From Bacteroidota bacterium (lineage in GTDB: Bacteria; Bacteroidota; Bacteroidia; Bacteroidales; F082): DNA of 64,000 nucleotides. The first letter of the stretch is position 1. The number at the start of each line of letters is the position of its first letter. Under the pieces are notes generated by a model. The model saw only the letters and a program-made list of their open reading frames with translations. It was not told the DNA's origin and made no database searches. The stretch covers positions 23,325-87,324 of the forward strand of contig JAERTD010000091.1 of the NCBI GenBank assembly GCA_016845175.1, in the 5' to 3' direction. Below, in pieces: positions 42,889 through 51,389 of this stretch. The position numbers and the translations under genes are program-made.

Positions 42889-44418
42889 CTATTCCCACTC
42901 AATGGTAGCAGGTGGTTTTGAACTAATATCGTAAACAACACGGTTAACGCCTTTAACCTTGTTGATAATGTCGTTGGACACTTTTGACAAATAATCATAG
43001 GGCAATTGAGACCAATCAGCAGTCATGCCATCAGTTGATCCTACAGCACGTAATGCCACCACATTTTCGTAAGTACGTTCATCGCCCATCACACCAACCG
43101 ACTGTATGGGAAGCAATACTGCCAATGCCTGCCAGACTTCATCATACAATCCGTATTCCTTCATATTGCTGATGAAAATATGATCAACCTCTTGTAGAAT
43201 GCGTACCCTTTCACGGCTGACTTCGCCAAGGATACGGATTCCCAGACCAGGTCCCGGGAATGGATGCCTGTCGATGATAAAGGATGGCATATCCATGGCC
43301 CTTCCAATACGTCTTACTTCATCCTTAAACAGAGTATTGAGTGGTTCAACTATTTTGAGTTTCATATAGTCGGGTAAGCCACCCACATTATGATGAGATT
43401 TGATGGTTGCAGAAGGTCCTTTCACCGATATTGACTCAATAACATCAGGATATATAGTTCCTTGCGCCAGCCACTTTACATCTTCAATAAGATGTGCTTC
43501 GTGATCGAATACATCAATAAACACATTACCTATTCTCTTGCGTTTCTCCTCCGGTTCCGAAATGCCTTCCAGTGCATCCAGAAATCGATCAGAAGCATCA
43601 ACGCCTTTCACATTCAGTCCCATATCTTTATAGGAATGTAACACATCTTCGAATTCATTTTTTCGAAGCAAGCCATTATCCACGAATACACAATACAGTT
43701 TATCTCCGATGGCTCTGTGTAACAACATAGCTGCCACTGAGGAGTCCACGCCACCAGAAAGGCCCAGAACCACTTTTTCACCATGAAGCTTTTCCTTCAA
43801 AGCAGCAACTGTAGTTTCTATGAAAGAGTCGGGTGTCCAGTCCTGGCTGCAACCACAGATATCCACAAGGAAGTTGTTTAATAATACCGTACCTTCTTCT
43901 GAATGGTAGACCTCTGGATGAAACTGTATGCCATAGGTAGCTTCATCTTTTATCTTATAACCAGCTACTTTCACATTTTCAGTAGAGGTAATGGTTTCAA
44001 AGTCTGATGGAATATTAAGTATGGTATCGCCGTGCGACATCCAAACCTGAGAATGGTCAGACATACCCTTCATGAGCTCACATCCCTGTTTAATAAATGA
44101 AAGGTTAGCTCTACCGTATTCACGAATTTTGGAAGGCAAAACCTCTCCCCCGTCTTTTTGTGCCATATATTGGGCTCCATAACAAACACCCAGCAAGGGC
44201 ATTTTGCCTCTGATGTTATCCAGGTTTGGTGCAGGAGCATCATTGTCCCTTACTGAGAAGGGACTACCGGATAAAATTACCCCTTTGACCAAGGGGCCAA
44301 GCTCAGGCATTTTATTATAAGGGTGAATTTCACAATATACATTTAACTCCCTGACTCTACGAGCGATAAGCTGAGTATACTGCGAGCCGAAATCTAGGAT
44401 AATAATAGTCTCTTCCAT
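42889..44418 (-). CDS. guaA: GMP synthase (glutamine-hydrolysing)
   Basis: A 509-residue enzyme that converts XMP, glutamine and ATP to GMP. The class I glutamine amidotransferase domain has [10 protein letters not shown] (catalytic Cys) and the distal [14 protein letters not shown] (His/Glu). The ATP pyrophosphatase P-loop is [17 protein letters not shown], and the C-terminal dimerisation domain ends [15 protein letters not shown]. All motifs and the length are standard. The promoter box at 44423-44430 lies only 4 bp from the ATG. Confidence 0.97.
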   Translation of the reverse strand: MEETIIILDFGSQYTQLIARRVRELNVYCEIHPYNKMPELGPLVKGVILSGSPFSVRDNDAPAPNLDNIRGKMPLLGVCYGAQYMAQKDGGEVLPSKIREYGRANLSFIKQGCELMKGMSDHSQVWMSHGDTILNIPSDFETITSTENVKVAGYKIKDEATYGIQFHPEVYHSEEGTVLLNNFLVDICGCSQDWTPDSFIETTVAALKEKLHGEKVVLGLSGGVDSSVAAMLLHRAIGDKLYCVFVDNGLLRKNEFEDVLHSYKDMGLNVKGVDASDRFLDALEGISEPEEKRKRIGNVFIDVFDHEAHLIEDVKWLAQGTIYPDVIESISVKGPSATIKSHHNVGGLPDYMKLKIVEPLNTLFKDEVRRIGRAMDMPSFIIDRHPFPGPGLGIRILGEVSRERVRILQEVDHIFISNMKEYGLYDEVWQALAVLLPIQSVGVMGDERTYENVVALRAVGSTDGMTADWSQLPYDYLSKVSNDIINKVKGVNRVVYDISSKPPATIEWE

Positions 44419-44422
44419 GGCG

Positions 44423-44430
44423 CAAAGATA
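44423..44430 (-). promoter_or_regulatory. -7 box (TATCTTTG) for guaA with an ultrashort leader
   Basis: The minus strand reads TATCTTTGCGCCATGG, with the guaA ATG five bases past the box. Confidence 0.55.
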
Positions 44431-44460
44431 TTATTTTTACTTTAGCCTTAAAAAAGGAAT

Positions 44461-44997
44461 ATGGCTAAGAAATCCAGGGCAAACAAGCGTAAGAAAAAGA
44501 AAAAAAGTAGCCCATTATTGATATTCGTATTGGTAATTGTAGTACTTGCTGCCGTATCACTTTCGGTAAGTTATTTCCTACTACAAGATGATTCCCATCA
44601 ATTGTCTTCCATATTTGAGAACAGCGATACCACCGAAGAAACCACCGAGCTAACCGACCCACCAATAATCAAAGACCCGGTAGAGAAAGATGAACCTAAA
44701 ACTTTGCTGGAAGGTACCTGGGTTAGTAACTACGATGGTAATATTATGACTATCAACAGACTCGGATTTACCTTAGAGTCCCCATCCGTAAGCACGAGTT
44801 CGAAGCTAAGTGGAAAAATCAGTATCGAAAAAAACATCATTACCTTTTCCTATACCTCCGGATCCGAGGCTTGTGGTAGTACTGAAGGGCATTATCAATT
44901 TCAACTTGAAGGAGCTGAAGAAGTATTTTTTAAGTTGATCAAAGATGATTGCAGCAGTAGAAAAGAAAGAAATACCATGGGTTGGTTCAAACTCTGA
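44461..44997 (+). CDS. Membrane-anchored small protein with very basic N-terminus
   Basis: A 178-residue protein. The first 17 residues are strongly basic (KKSRANKRKKKKKSS), followed by one membrane helix (LLIFVLVIVVLAAVSLSVSY), an acidic linker (about 50-80) and a C-terminal beta-rich domain starting EGTWVSNYDGNIMTINRLGF. That domain resembles small lipocalin-like or 'DUF' beta barrels in which a leading GTW motif is common. Topology should be Nin-Cout. It diverges from guaA and converges on the M23 peptidase. No specific function is suggested. Confidence 0.65.
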   Translation: MAKKSRANKRKKKKKSSPLLIFVLVIVVLAAVSLSVSYFLLQDDSHQLSSIFENSDTTEETTELTDPPIIKDPVEKDEPKTLLEGTWVSNYDGNIMTINRLGFTLESPSVSTSSKLSGKISIEKNIITFSYTSGSEACGSTEGHYQFQLEGAEEVFFKLIKDDCSSRKERNTMGWFKL

Positions 44998-45004
44998 TCT
45001 CAGC

Positions 45005-46735
45005 TTAATAACTCACCTCAGTTTCGTAATAACTTGTATTGTTTAGCAGATCTGTCACAGTCAGCCTGAAGATATTTTTCCCCTTTTTCAAATGCTCGTC
45101 CACTTCGTAAAATAGCAGGTTCTTTTTGGGTTCGTATTCCATGAGTACCCATTCACCATTCAATTCTGCCCTGTAGGTCTTTATACCACTTTGTTCATCT
45201 TTGATCTTCACCTTTATCCAGTATTTTACCGCTGTGCCAGCTTTCAGGTTCACAGGTTTAATTATGGGAGGAATACTGTCGGCCATCAGGCTAAAAGAAC
45301 CAAGTAAACGGCTGTGCAACACCAGTTTATCTTGCTGCCACTTCCCTCCTACATAAGCTGTTTCTCCCTTTTCATTCACATAGGCCACATATACCTTATC
45401 CCTTATGGAATCACTAATATGGGACGCTTCTATGGTCATAGTGAACTTCTTATGTACCGGAATAAAGCGGTCGTGCACATGATAAATAGATGAGAGCATA
45501 TCTACTCCGGCTTCTGATTCATCATAGCTGAAAATAAAGGAACGATAAAAAGTGTTTGCTGGAAAATCCAAGTTGATTTCCTTGGAACGGAAGCTGTTTC
45601 TCTTCCGAAAATCGAAATACGACTCATTGTCCTTCAAAACTCTGGATGACTTTGCCGTCTTCTCATCTGCTTGAACAGCCTGAATATGAACGGGCAAACG
45701 TGATTCATTGGCGTAAATATCCTTTACCACAAATAACAATTCATGGCTGCTGGTATCTGAGAAATTCACAATACCATTATTAAGGATATAGGCATAATTA
45801 AACAAGCGGTTGTTGGTATCCAGTTGTGTTCTGATGAGCCTTTTCTTGTTCAATTTGTAATAATGATAATCAATCAGGCTATTGATATACCGAGTGGTAC
45901 CAAATGAGATTTTATCCCAAATAAAGGAAAATACTTCAGCACTATCCAATTGCAGTGTAAGCTCATAGACCCCGTTTTGATTGGATATTTCATTCATCAA
46001 ATCATGAGTGGATAAACCAAAGGAAACGTTTCCTGAGACTTCAATGATGGGTTTGCCTTTTAATCGGTGTTCCAATCCCCAGCCTTCTACCTGATATACC
46101 AGGGTATCATTTTTTCCATTAATCTGTGCCTTTTCATCTGCAGGATAAATGGAGAAACGTGATATTTTAGGCCTGAAATAATCCTTTACCTTGATGCTTT
46201 TGAATGATAGCGGGTTGACCGGAAACTGGGTTTTCTCCTCTCGAATCTCGAAATGCAGATGTGGAGCTTGTGATCCGCCTGTGTTACCTGAATAAGCTAT
46301 CAACTGACCCTTTTTAACCGGTAAAAGGTCTTTTTCAGGAAACTTTTGAATGGCAAAGGACTCATCTAAGTACTGCTGTTCAATCACATACTCCTGAATC
46401 TCTCCAGCAAATTTTTTGAGATGTCCATACACTGATACATAACCATTGGGATGGGTAATATAAATGGCTTTTCCATAACCCCCCGTAGCAATTTTAATTC
46501 TTGATACATAACCATCAGCAATGGCATAAATGGATTTCCCCTCCACTCCCTGAGTTTTAATGTCGATACCTGCATGAAAATGATTGCTTCGTAATTCCCC
46601 GAAAGTACCAGAAAGATACATGGGAATATCCATGGGAGGTCTGAAATAGTCGTCAGCAGGACTGGTTTTTTGAGCCCAGGACAATTGTGTTACAAAAAAG
46701 AAGAATAGAAGTAAATGAAATTGAATATTAGGCAT
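45005..46735 (-). CDS. M23-family peptidase (LytM-type) exported protein
   Basis: From ATG 46735 (MPNIQFHLLLFFFFVTQLSW, signal peptide, then AQ) the protein has 576 residues. The M23 domain (about 40-170) shows the zinc ligands: HFHAGIDIKTQG, HPNGYVSVYGHL and HLHFEIREEK, so it appears catalytically intact. M23 enzymes cleave peptidoglycan cross-bridges or stems. The long C-terminal part (about 180-576) is beta-rich and may form Ig-like domains for surface or substrate contact. An upstream ATG at 46783 would add 16 residues in front of the signal peptide and is less likely. Confidence 0.88.
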   Translation of the reverse strand: MPNIQFHLLLFFFFVTQLSWAQKTSPADDYFRPPMDIPMYLSGTFGELRSNHFHAGIDIKTQGVEGKSIYAIADGYVSRIKIATGGYGKAIYITHPNGYVSVYGHLKKFAGEIQEYVIEQQYLDESFAIQKFPEKDLLPVKKGQLIAYSGNTGGSQAPHLHFEIREEKTQFPVNPLSFKSIKVKDYFRPKISRFSIYPADEKAQINGKNDTLVYQVEGWGLEHRLKGKPIIEVSGNVSFGLSTHDLMNEISNQNGVYELTLQLDSAEVFSFIWDKISFGTTRYINSLIDYHYYKLNKKRLIRTQLDTNNRLFNYAYILNNGIVNFSDTSSHELLFVVKDIYANESRLPVHIQAVQADEKTAKSSRVLKDNESYFDFRKRNSFRSKEINLDFPANTFYRSFIFSYDESEAGVDMLSSIYHVHDRFIPVHKKFTMTIEASHISDSIRDKVYVAYVNEKGETAYVGGKWQQDKLVLHSRLLGSFSLMADSIPPIIKPVNLKAGTAVKYWIKVKIKDEQSGIKTYRAELNGEWVLMEYEPKKNLLFYEVDEHLKKGKNIFRLTVTDLLNNTSYYETEVSY

Positions 46736-46905
46736 TTGCTGGATTGGAAATTGTGAATGAATACCCATCTGGTGATTGGCCAAATGTTGCCTGCAAAGCT
46801 AATAAAGGATTTTAAATGTCATAGTAGTTATTATCAGTGAAATATTGTTGAATTCAAGCCTAAAAATGAATAGCCTTGTGCATATAAGGCAAATACCATT
46901 TTAGC

Positions 46906-46913
46906 TAGATTTG
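46906..46913 (+). promoter_or_regulatory. -7 box (TAGATTTG)
   Basis: TAGATTTG 20 bp before the ATG at 46934. No TTG at standard spacing. Confidence 0.5.
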
Positions 46914-46933
46914 CGTTTTGAAAAGAAAAGACC

Positions 46934-47278
46934 ATGAAAAGATTATTTCTAAGCCTTTTTGTTACACTCGGTCTGCTTATGTTGACCACTCATTGCAAAA
47001 AGGAAAATACCGCCACTTCTCTTAAACCCTATATCGAAGTGATTGGCGCCAATCCAACAAACTGGGGATTGGGTGTGGAATATGAGGATGCAGGAGCCAA
47101 GGCCTTTAGTATTACCATGGAACAGGATACCGTTGACATTTCAGACCGGATTGAAATGTTTCACGATGTGGATGTAGAAGCAGAAGGAACATACACAGTT
47201 ACTTATAATGCAACTGATCATGATGGTGTGAGGGCAGAAACAAAAACCCGAACTGTCAACGTAGTGATCACAAAATGA
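46934..47278 (+). CDS. Small lipoprotein with Ig-like (DUF5011-type) domain
   Basis: A 114-residue lipoprotein (MKRLFLSLFVTLGLLMLTTH, then C). The mature part has a pattern shared with bacterial Ig-like/DUF5011 domains: a central YEDAGAKAF-type loop (from the family theme 'yeDpGakA') and the final strand YTVTYNATDHDGVRAETKTR. Such domains usually occur as parts of larger surface proteins; here it stands alone. No role is known. It is followed after 25 bp by the lipid kinase gene. Confidence 0.75.
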   Translation: MKRLFLSLFVTLGLLMLTTHCKKENTATSLKPYIEVIGANPTNWGLGVEYEDAGAKAFSITMEQDTVDISDRIEMFHDVDVEAEGTYTVTYNATDHDGVRAETKTRTVNVVITK

Positions 47279-47303
47279 TCGGAAGTTCCGTTTTTAAAGC
47301 GAA

Positions 47304-48194
47304 ATGAAAAGAATTTTTTTCATAATAAACCCTGTCTCAGGTAGAAAAAGGCAAAAGGATTTGGTGTCTCTAATCCATGAGTATATTGACAAGACTCAGT
47401 TTGACATTAATATTCAATATACTGAGGCTGTAGGGCATGCGAAAGTGTTAAGTCGTGAAGCCCTTGAGGCCCGGGCCCACATAATAGTAGCTGTCGGTGG
47501 CGATGGCACCATCAATGAAGTGGCCTCTCAAATGATCGGGACTTCATGCATATTGGCCATCATACCCGGAGGTTCAGGCAACGGCCTTGCCAGACATCTG
47601 GGAGTACCCTTTTCCATCCCTAAAGCTATCCAGCTAATCAACAAGGGACACCTTACCAGTATAGACACCGCCACCATAAACAACAAAAGTTTTGTGAGTA
47701 TAGCAGGTGTGGGTTTTGATGCAGAAGTAGCCCATCTTTTTGCCAACAACAAAAAACGTGGATTCTTCTCCTATTTGAGGATAATCATGCACAAGTTTAA
47801 CAACTACAAGCCCAAGCGATACGAGCTGACGCTCGATGATGACCTTCGCATTCGTACCCGTGCTTTTTTCATAAGCTTTGCCAACTCTAATCAGTTTGGC
47901 TACAATACAACCATTGCACCCAACGCCCGGCTAACTGATGGGTTATTGGATGTTTGCCTGGTGAGCAAACCCAAATTATGGGAAATGCCTATTATTGCAA
48001 ACCTGCTGCTGCTCAAACGCATCGATCGCTCGCAGTATGTCAGAATAATTACAGCCCGCCGAATTGTGCTTAAACAAAAAAAGAAACGTTTTGTAAATGT
48101 GGATGGTGAAGCTGTAAAAATGAAACGCGAATTAGTTATTGAACTAATTCCCAACTCGTTAAATGTAATTATCCCAAGAAATGTTATTAGATAA
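47304..48194 (+). CDS. Diacylglycerol kinase-like lipid kinase (YegS/BmrU family)
   Basis: A 296-residue lipid kinase: FIINPVSGRKRQKD at the N-terminus, the nucleotide-binding VAVGGDGTINEVASQMIG, IPGGSGNGLARHL and GVGFDAEVA in the DAGK catalytic domain, and the C-terminal VCLVSKPKLW and KKKRFVNVDGEAV strands. It should phosphorylate diacylglycerol or a related lipid at the membrane; the substrate within the family is unclear. Its last 14 bp overlap the SUI1-like gene, so the two are likely co-translated. Confidence 0.88.
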   Translation: MKRIFFIINPVSGRKRQKDLVSLIHEYIDKTQFDINIQYTEAVGHAKVLSREALEARAHIIVAVGGDGTINEVASQMIGTSCILAIIPGGSGNGLARHLGVPFSIPKAIQLINKGHLTSIDTATINNKSFVSIAGVGFDAEVAHLFANNKKRGFFSYLRIIMHKFNNYKPKRYELTLDDDLRIRTRAFFISFANSNQFGYNTTIAPNARLTDGLLDVCLVSKPKLWEMPIIANLLLLKRIDRSQYVRIITARRIVLKQKKKRFVNVDGEAVKMKRELVIELIPNSLNVIIPRNVIR

Positions 48195-48531
48195 GGACGA
48201 CTTTAAAATGGTTTTCTCTACCAATCCTGATTTGGTACCAGATGAGGAAATACAAGAGGAAGCAGAAACCCTGGCCCCACAACAACAAAACCTTAGAATC
48301 AGCCTTGATAAAAAGCAAAGAAAGGGTAAAAAGGTAAGTCTGGTCACCGGCTTTATAGGCCATGATAGTGACCTTAAGGACCTTGGCAAAGCCCTGAAAA
48401 CCAGCTGTGGTGTTGGGGGAACGGTTAAAAATGGAGAAATCCTCATCCAGGGTGATTTTCGTAAGAAGATTAAAGCCTATCTGGATAAACAGGGCTACCA
48501 CTCAAAATTTGTTGGTGGGCCTGTAGTTTGA
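48181..48531 (+). CDS. SUI1/eIF1-like translation factor (YciH-type)
   Basis: A 116-residue protein whose C-terminal ~80 residues are the SUI1/eIF1 fold: KKVSLVTGFIGHDSDLKDLG, KALKTSCGVGGTVKNGEILI, QGDFRKKIKAYLDKQGYHS. In archaea and eukaryotes this factor controls start-codon selection; in bacteria the YciH form has a minor or stress-related effect on initiation. The N-terminal ~35 residues are acidic and probably disordered. It overlaps the upstream lipid kinase by 14 bp. Confidence 0.92.
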   Translation: MLLDKDDFKMVFSTNPDLVPDEEIQEEAETLAPQQQNLRISLDKKQRKGKKVSLVTGFIGHDSDLKDLGKALKTSCGVGGTVKNGEILIQGDFRKKIKAYLDKQGYHSKFVGGPVV

Positions 48532-48580
48532 TGCCATTACCGAGAACACAACCAAATCACCATCAAAATAAATACCGGAA

Positions 48581-49975
48581 ATGAAAAAATTAGCACTGAG
48601 TTTTTTAATATTAGGTCTGTTTACAGGACTTAACGCCCAACAGCTTAAGGGTAGTCTAAGCATGAAGGACATCCAACAGATTCAGGAAACTTTTAACGAA
48701 ACACCTGAAAATAAAGCCCTTATGAATGCGGTGACCCATAACGACATTAAGAAATTGGCGGTGAACCGATCCAATGACGGTAAATTGAACCACTATTTTT
48801 CAAACAAAGTCGATTCAAAAGGCATTACCAATCAAAAATCTTCGGGACGATGCTGGTTATATACGGGTCTTAACACCATGCGCCCCATGGTCCAGGAAAA
48901 ATACAAACTCAACGAATTTGAGTTTTCACAGACCTACAATTTCTTCTGGGATCAATTTGAAAAAGCCAATTTATTTCTTGAGATTGCCATAGCTACCGCC
49001 CATAAACCCATAGACGATCGTGAGGTTGAGTGGCTCTTTAAACACCCCATTGGCGATGGCGGTCAGTGGACCACATTTGCTGATAATGTGAAAAAATACG
49101 GATTGGTACCCACGTCAGCCATGCCGGACACCTATCAGAGTGAAAAAACCGCCATGATGTCACGCTTGTTAAGAAGAAAGCTAAGGGAAGATGGCTTACG
49201 CATCAGAGAGATCACCCTCTCAAAAATGCATGAAGGACTTAAAATAAGGGCTAAGAACCAAATGCTGGCGGATATTTATCGTATGCTGGTATTAAGCTTG
49301 GGTGAACCACCAAGTAGCTTTGAGTGGCAATACAAGGATAAGGATGGGAACATTAGTCAACCCAAAACCTATACCCCTCAGGAGTTTTACAATGAGCTTA
49401 TCGGCATCAATCTGGATGATTATGTGATGTTCATGAATGATCCAAGTAAAGATTATCATAAGCTCTACGAAATATCCTACGACAGGAATTTATTTGAAGG
49501 TAATAACTGGACCTATGTTAACCTGCCCAACGAAACCATCAAATCCTTTGCAAAGAAATCCATCCTCAACAATGAAGCCATGTATTTCTCTTGCGATGTG
49601 GGTAAACAATTAGATTCAAAAAATGGCACACTGGATCTGAACAATTATAATTATGAGGATTTACTGGGTGTAAAATTTGCTATGACAAAAAAGGAACGCA
49701 TTCTAAGTGCTGAAAGTGGATCCACCCATGGTATGGCTTTGGTAGGGGTTAATATACTGGCCGATGGAAGTACCGACAAATGGTTATTGGAGAATAGTTG
49801 GGGTGCTGAAAAAGGCAATAAGGGCTTTCTGACCATGACTGATGCCTGGTTTGATGAATATATGTTCAGACTGATTATTCACAAGAAATTTGTGGACAAA
49901 GAAACTTTGAAAATTCTTGAGCAGGATGCCATTCTACTTCCACCCTGGGATCCCATGTTTGCACCTGAACAATAA
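48581..49975 (+). CDS. pepC: C1-family aminopeptidase (bleomycin hydrolase-like)
   Basis: A 464-residue papain-fold peptidase with a signal peptide (MKKLALSFLILGLFTGLNAQ), so unlike most PepC/bleomycin hydrolases it should be exported. The catalytic cysteine is Cys91 in SSGRCWLYTG, the histidine is in STHGMALVGV, and the asparagine is in LLENSWGAEKG. All three are conserved. It should release amino acids from peptide N-termini in the periplasm. The usual family C-terminus blocks the active cleft; here it ends ILLPPWDPMFAPEQ. Confidence 0.92.
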   Translation: MKKLALSFLILGLFTGLNAQQLKGSLSMKDIQQIQETFNETPENKALMNAVTHNDIKKLAVNRSNDGKLNHYFSNKVDSKGITNQKSSGRCWLYTGLNTMRPMVQEKYKLNEFEFSQTYNFFWDQFEKANLFLEIAIATAHKPIDDREVEWLFKHPIGDGGQWTTFADNVKKYGLVPTSAMPDTYQSEKTAMMSRLLRRKLREDGLRIREITLSKMHEGLKIRAKNQMLADIYRMLVLSLGEPPSSFEWQYKDKDGNISQPKTYTPQEFYNELIGINLDDYVMFMNDPSKDYHKLYEISYDRNLFEGNNWTYVNLPNETIKSFAKKSILNNEAMYFSCDVGKQLDSKNGTLDLNNYNYEDLLGVKFAMTKKERILSAESGSTHGMALVGVNILADGSTDKWLLENSWGAEKGNKGFLTMTDAWFDEYMFRLIIHKKFVDKETLKILEQDAILLPPWDPMFAPEQ

Positions 49976-50009
49976 AATACTGTCCTCAAAGGTTTTAACA
50001 AATAACTGC

Positions 50010-50594
50010 GTGAAAAAATTTTCAGATGCTTATTGGAATGCACATTACCAGAGTGGTACTATGGGTTGGGATGTCGGTTATGTGTCCACTCCTTTAAAGA
50101 ATTACTTTGATAGCATTAAGGAAAGAGAAATAAAAATTCTAATCCCAGGTGCAGGCAACGCCTATGAGGTAAGTTATTTGTTTGAAAAGGGATTCCGCCA
50201 TGTAAACCTGCTAGATTTTGCCCCTGAGAGCATTGTGAATTTTAAAAAGCGGCAAGCCAGTTTTCCTGAAAAACAAATCTTTTGTGAGGATTTCTTTGAT
50301 CACAAGGGCAGTTACGATCTTATTATTGAGCAAACTTTTATGTGCTCATTACCTCCTGATAAAAGACCAGCTTATACGGAGAAAATGCATCAGCTTTTAA
50401 AACCTTCAGGCAGACTTCTTGGATTGCTTTTTAACCATCATTTTGAATTTGAAGGGCCTCCTTACGGTGGAACAGCAGAAGAATATCGAAAGCTGTTTGA
50501 GAAGTTATTTATTATAGAACAAATGGAAGTTTCCAAAGACTCCATTAAGCCACGTAGAAACAGAGAGTTGTTTTTTAAGCTGCTTAAATCCTAG
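50010..50594 (+). CDS. TPMT-family SAM methyltransferase
   Basis: A methyltransferase of the thiopurine S-methyltransferase family, which methylates small S, Se or Te compounds or halides. Motif I is IKILIPGAGNAYEVSYLFEK, preceded by the family's MGWDVGYVSTPL; the post-motif is YDLIIEQTFMCSLPPDKR and PSGRLLGLLF. The GTG at 50010 is preferred as start, giving 194 residues, because the frame upstream of it runs into pepC (a TTG at 49917) and no ATG lies between. Physiological substrate is unknown. Confidence 0.82.
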   Translation: MKKFSDAYWNAHYQSGTMGWDVGYVSTPLKNYFDSIKEREIKILIPGAGNAYEVSYLFEKGFRHVNLLDFAPESIVNFKKRQASFPEKQIFCEDFFDHKGSYDLIIEQTFMCSLPPDKRPAYTEKMHQLLKPSGRLLGLLFNHHFEFEGPPYGGTAEEYRKLFEKLFIIEQMEVSKDSIKPRRNRELFFKLLKS

Positions 50595-50665
50595 TTTATT
50601 ATTCAGAAAATAATCCTATTTTAGCCTCTGAAGTAAATCCAAAGAAACACCCAAAAAGAGAAGAA

Positions 50666-51373
50666 ATGAGTGAGAAAATTATGCAATCAGTAGGAACAGT
50701 AACGAAGAAAGAACAGTTGGCAGTAGTTGAGAGTGAAGTCAATACCAAGGTATTGTTATTGGAAAACCAGGCTCCTTATCCGGGTTACCACGGCAGCACC
50801 GTACCTGATTCTCTTGAACCCGATTCAATTTTTGCAGTAACCAAGCTGATGTATAATGATGATCGTGTAATTCGTTGTATACAAGCAGTTAAAAAAAGAG
50901 CGAAATATATTGACTTTGATGCTGCGCCAGGCACATTAAGCCTTCAAAATCAAAATGTTAACGTGATTCGCTTCAAATCCTTACCCTATATTTTGGTTGG
51001 CGATACCATTCGTGAATTTGAAGCCTGCGGCATCAAATTTAAAAGAGCTAAAAAAGTAAACCCATATACCACCCTTATCCGTATCCGCAAATTCTTCAAT
51101 ATTAAGGAAATGAGCGATGGTATTTTCCAGGATATTGGTGATCCATGTATTTCTTACATCCAGCTACCTTGCATGCTTCGTTGGGCAACATTTGAGAAGA
51201 TTACACTGAGTATCAAATATAATATGGATGATAGCAATTTTGATGCTGCTCAAACCAGTTTGTATAACGATAACGGTCTGGTTGATTTTGTCAGAATTTA
51301 TGATAAGGATGGTTGTTCAGGCAAACTGCTTCATATCAAGCAAAGCTATACCGAAGCCATTGAAAAACTGTAA
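50666..51373 (+). CDS. Unknown soluble protein
   Basis: A 235-residue protein with no signal peptide or membrane segment. Segments such as IRCIQAVKKRAKYIDFDAAP, ILVGDTIREFEACGIKFKRA and DGIFQDIGDPCISYIQLPCM show mixed alpha/beta character, with four cysteines in the C-terminal half. I do not recognise the family. It lies 16 bp ahead of the MscS gene on the same strand and may be its partner or simply co-transcribed. Confidence 0.6.
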   Translation: MSEKIMQSVGTVTKKEQLAVVESEVNTKVLLLENQAPYPGYHGSTVPDSLEPDSIFAVTKLMYNDDRVIRCIQAVKKRAKYIDFDAAPGTLSLQNQNVNVIRFKSLPYILVGDTIREFEACGIKFKRAKKVNPYTTLIRIRKFFNIKEMSDGIFQDIGDPCISYIQLPCMLRWATFEKITLSIKYNMDDSNFDAAQTSLYNDNGLVDFVRIYDKDGCSGKLLHIKQSYTEAIEKL

Positions 51374-51389
51374 GTAAAACCTACATTAA

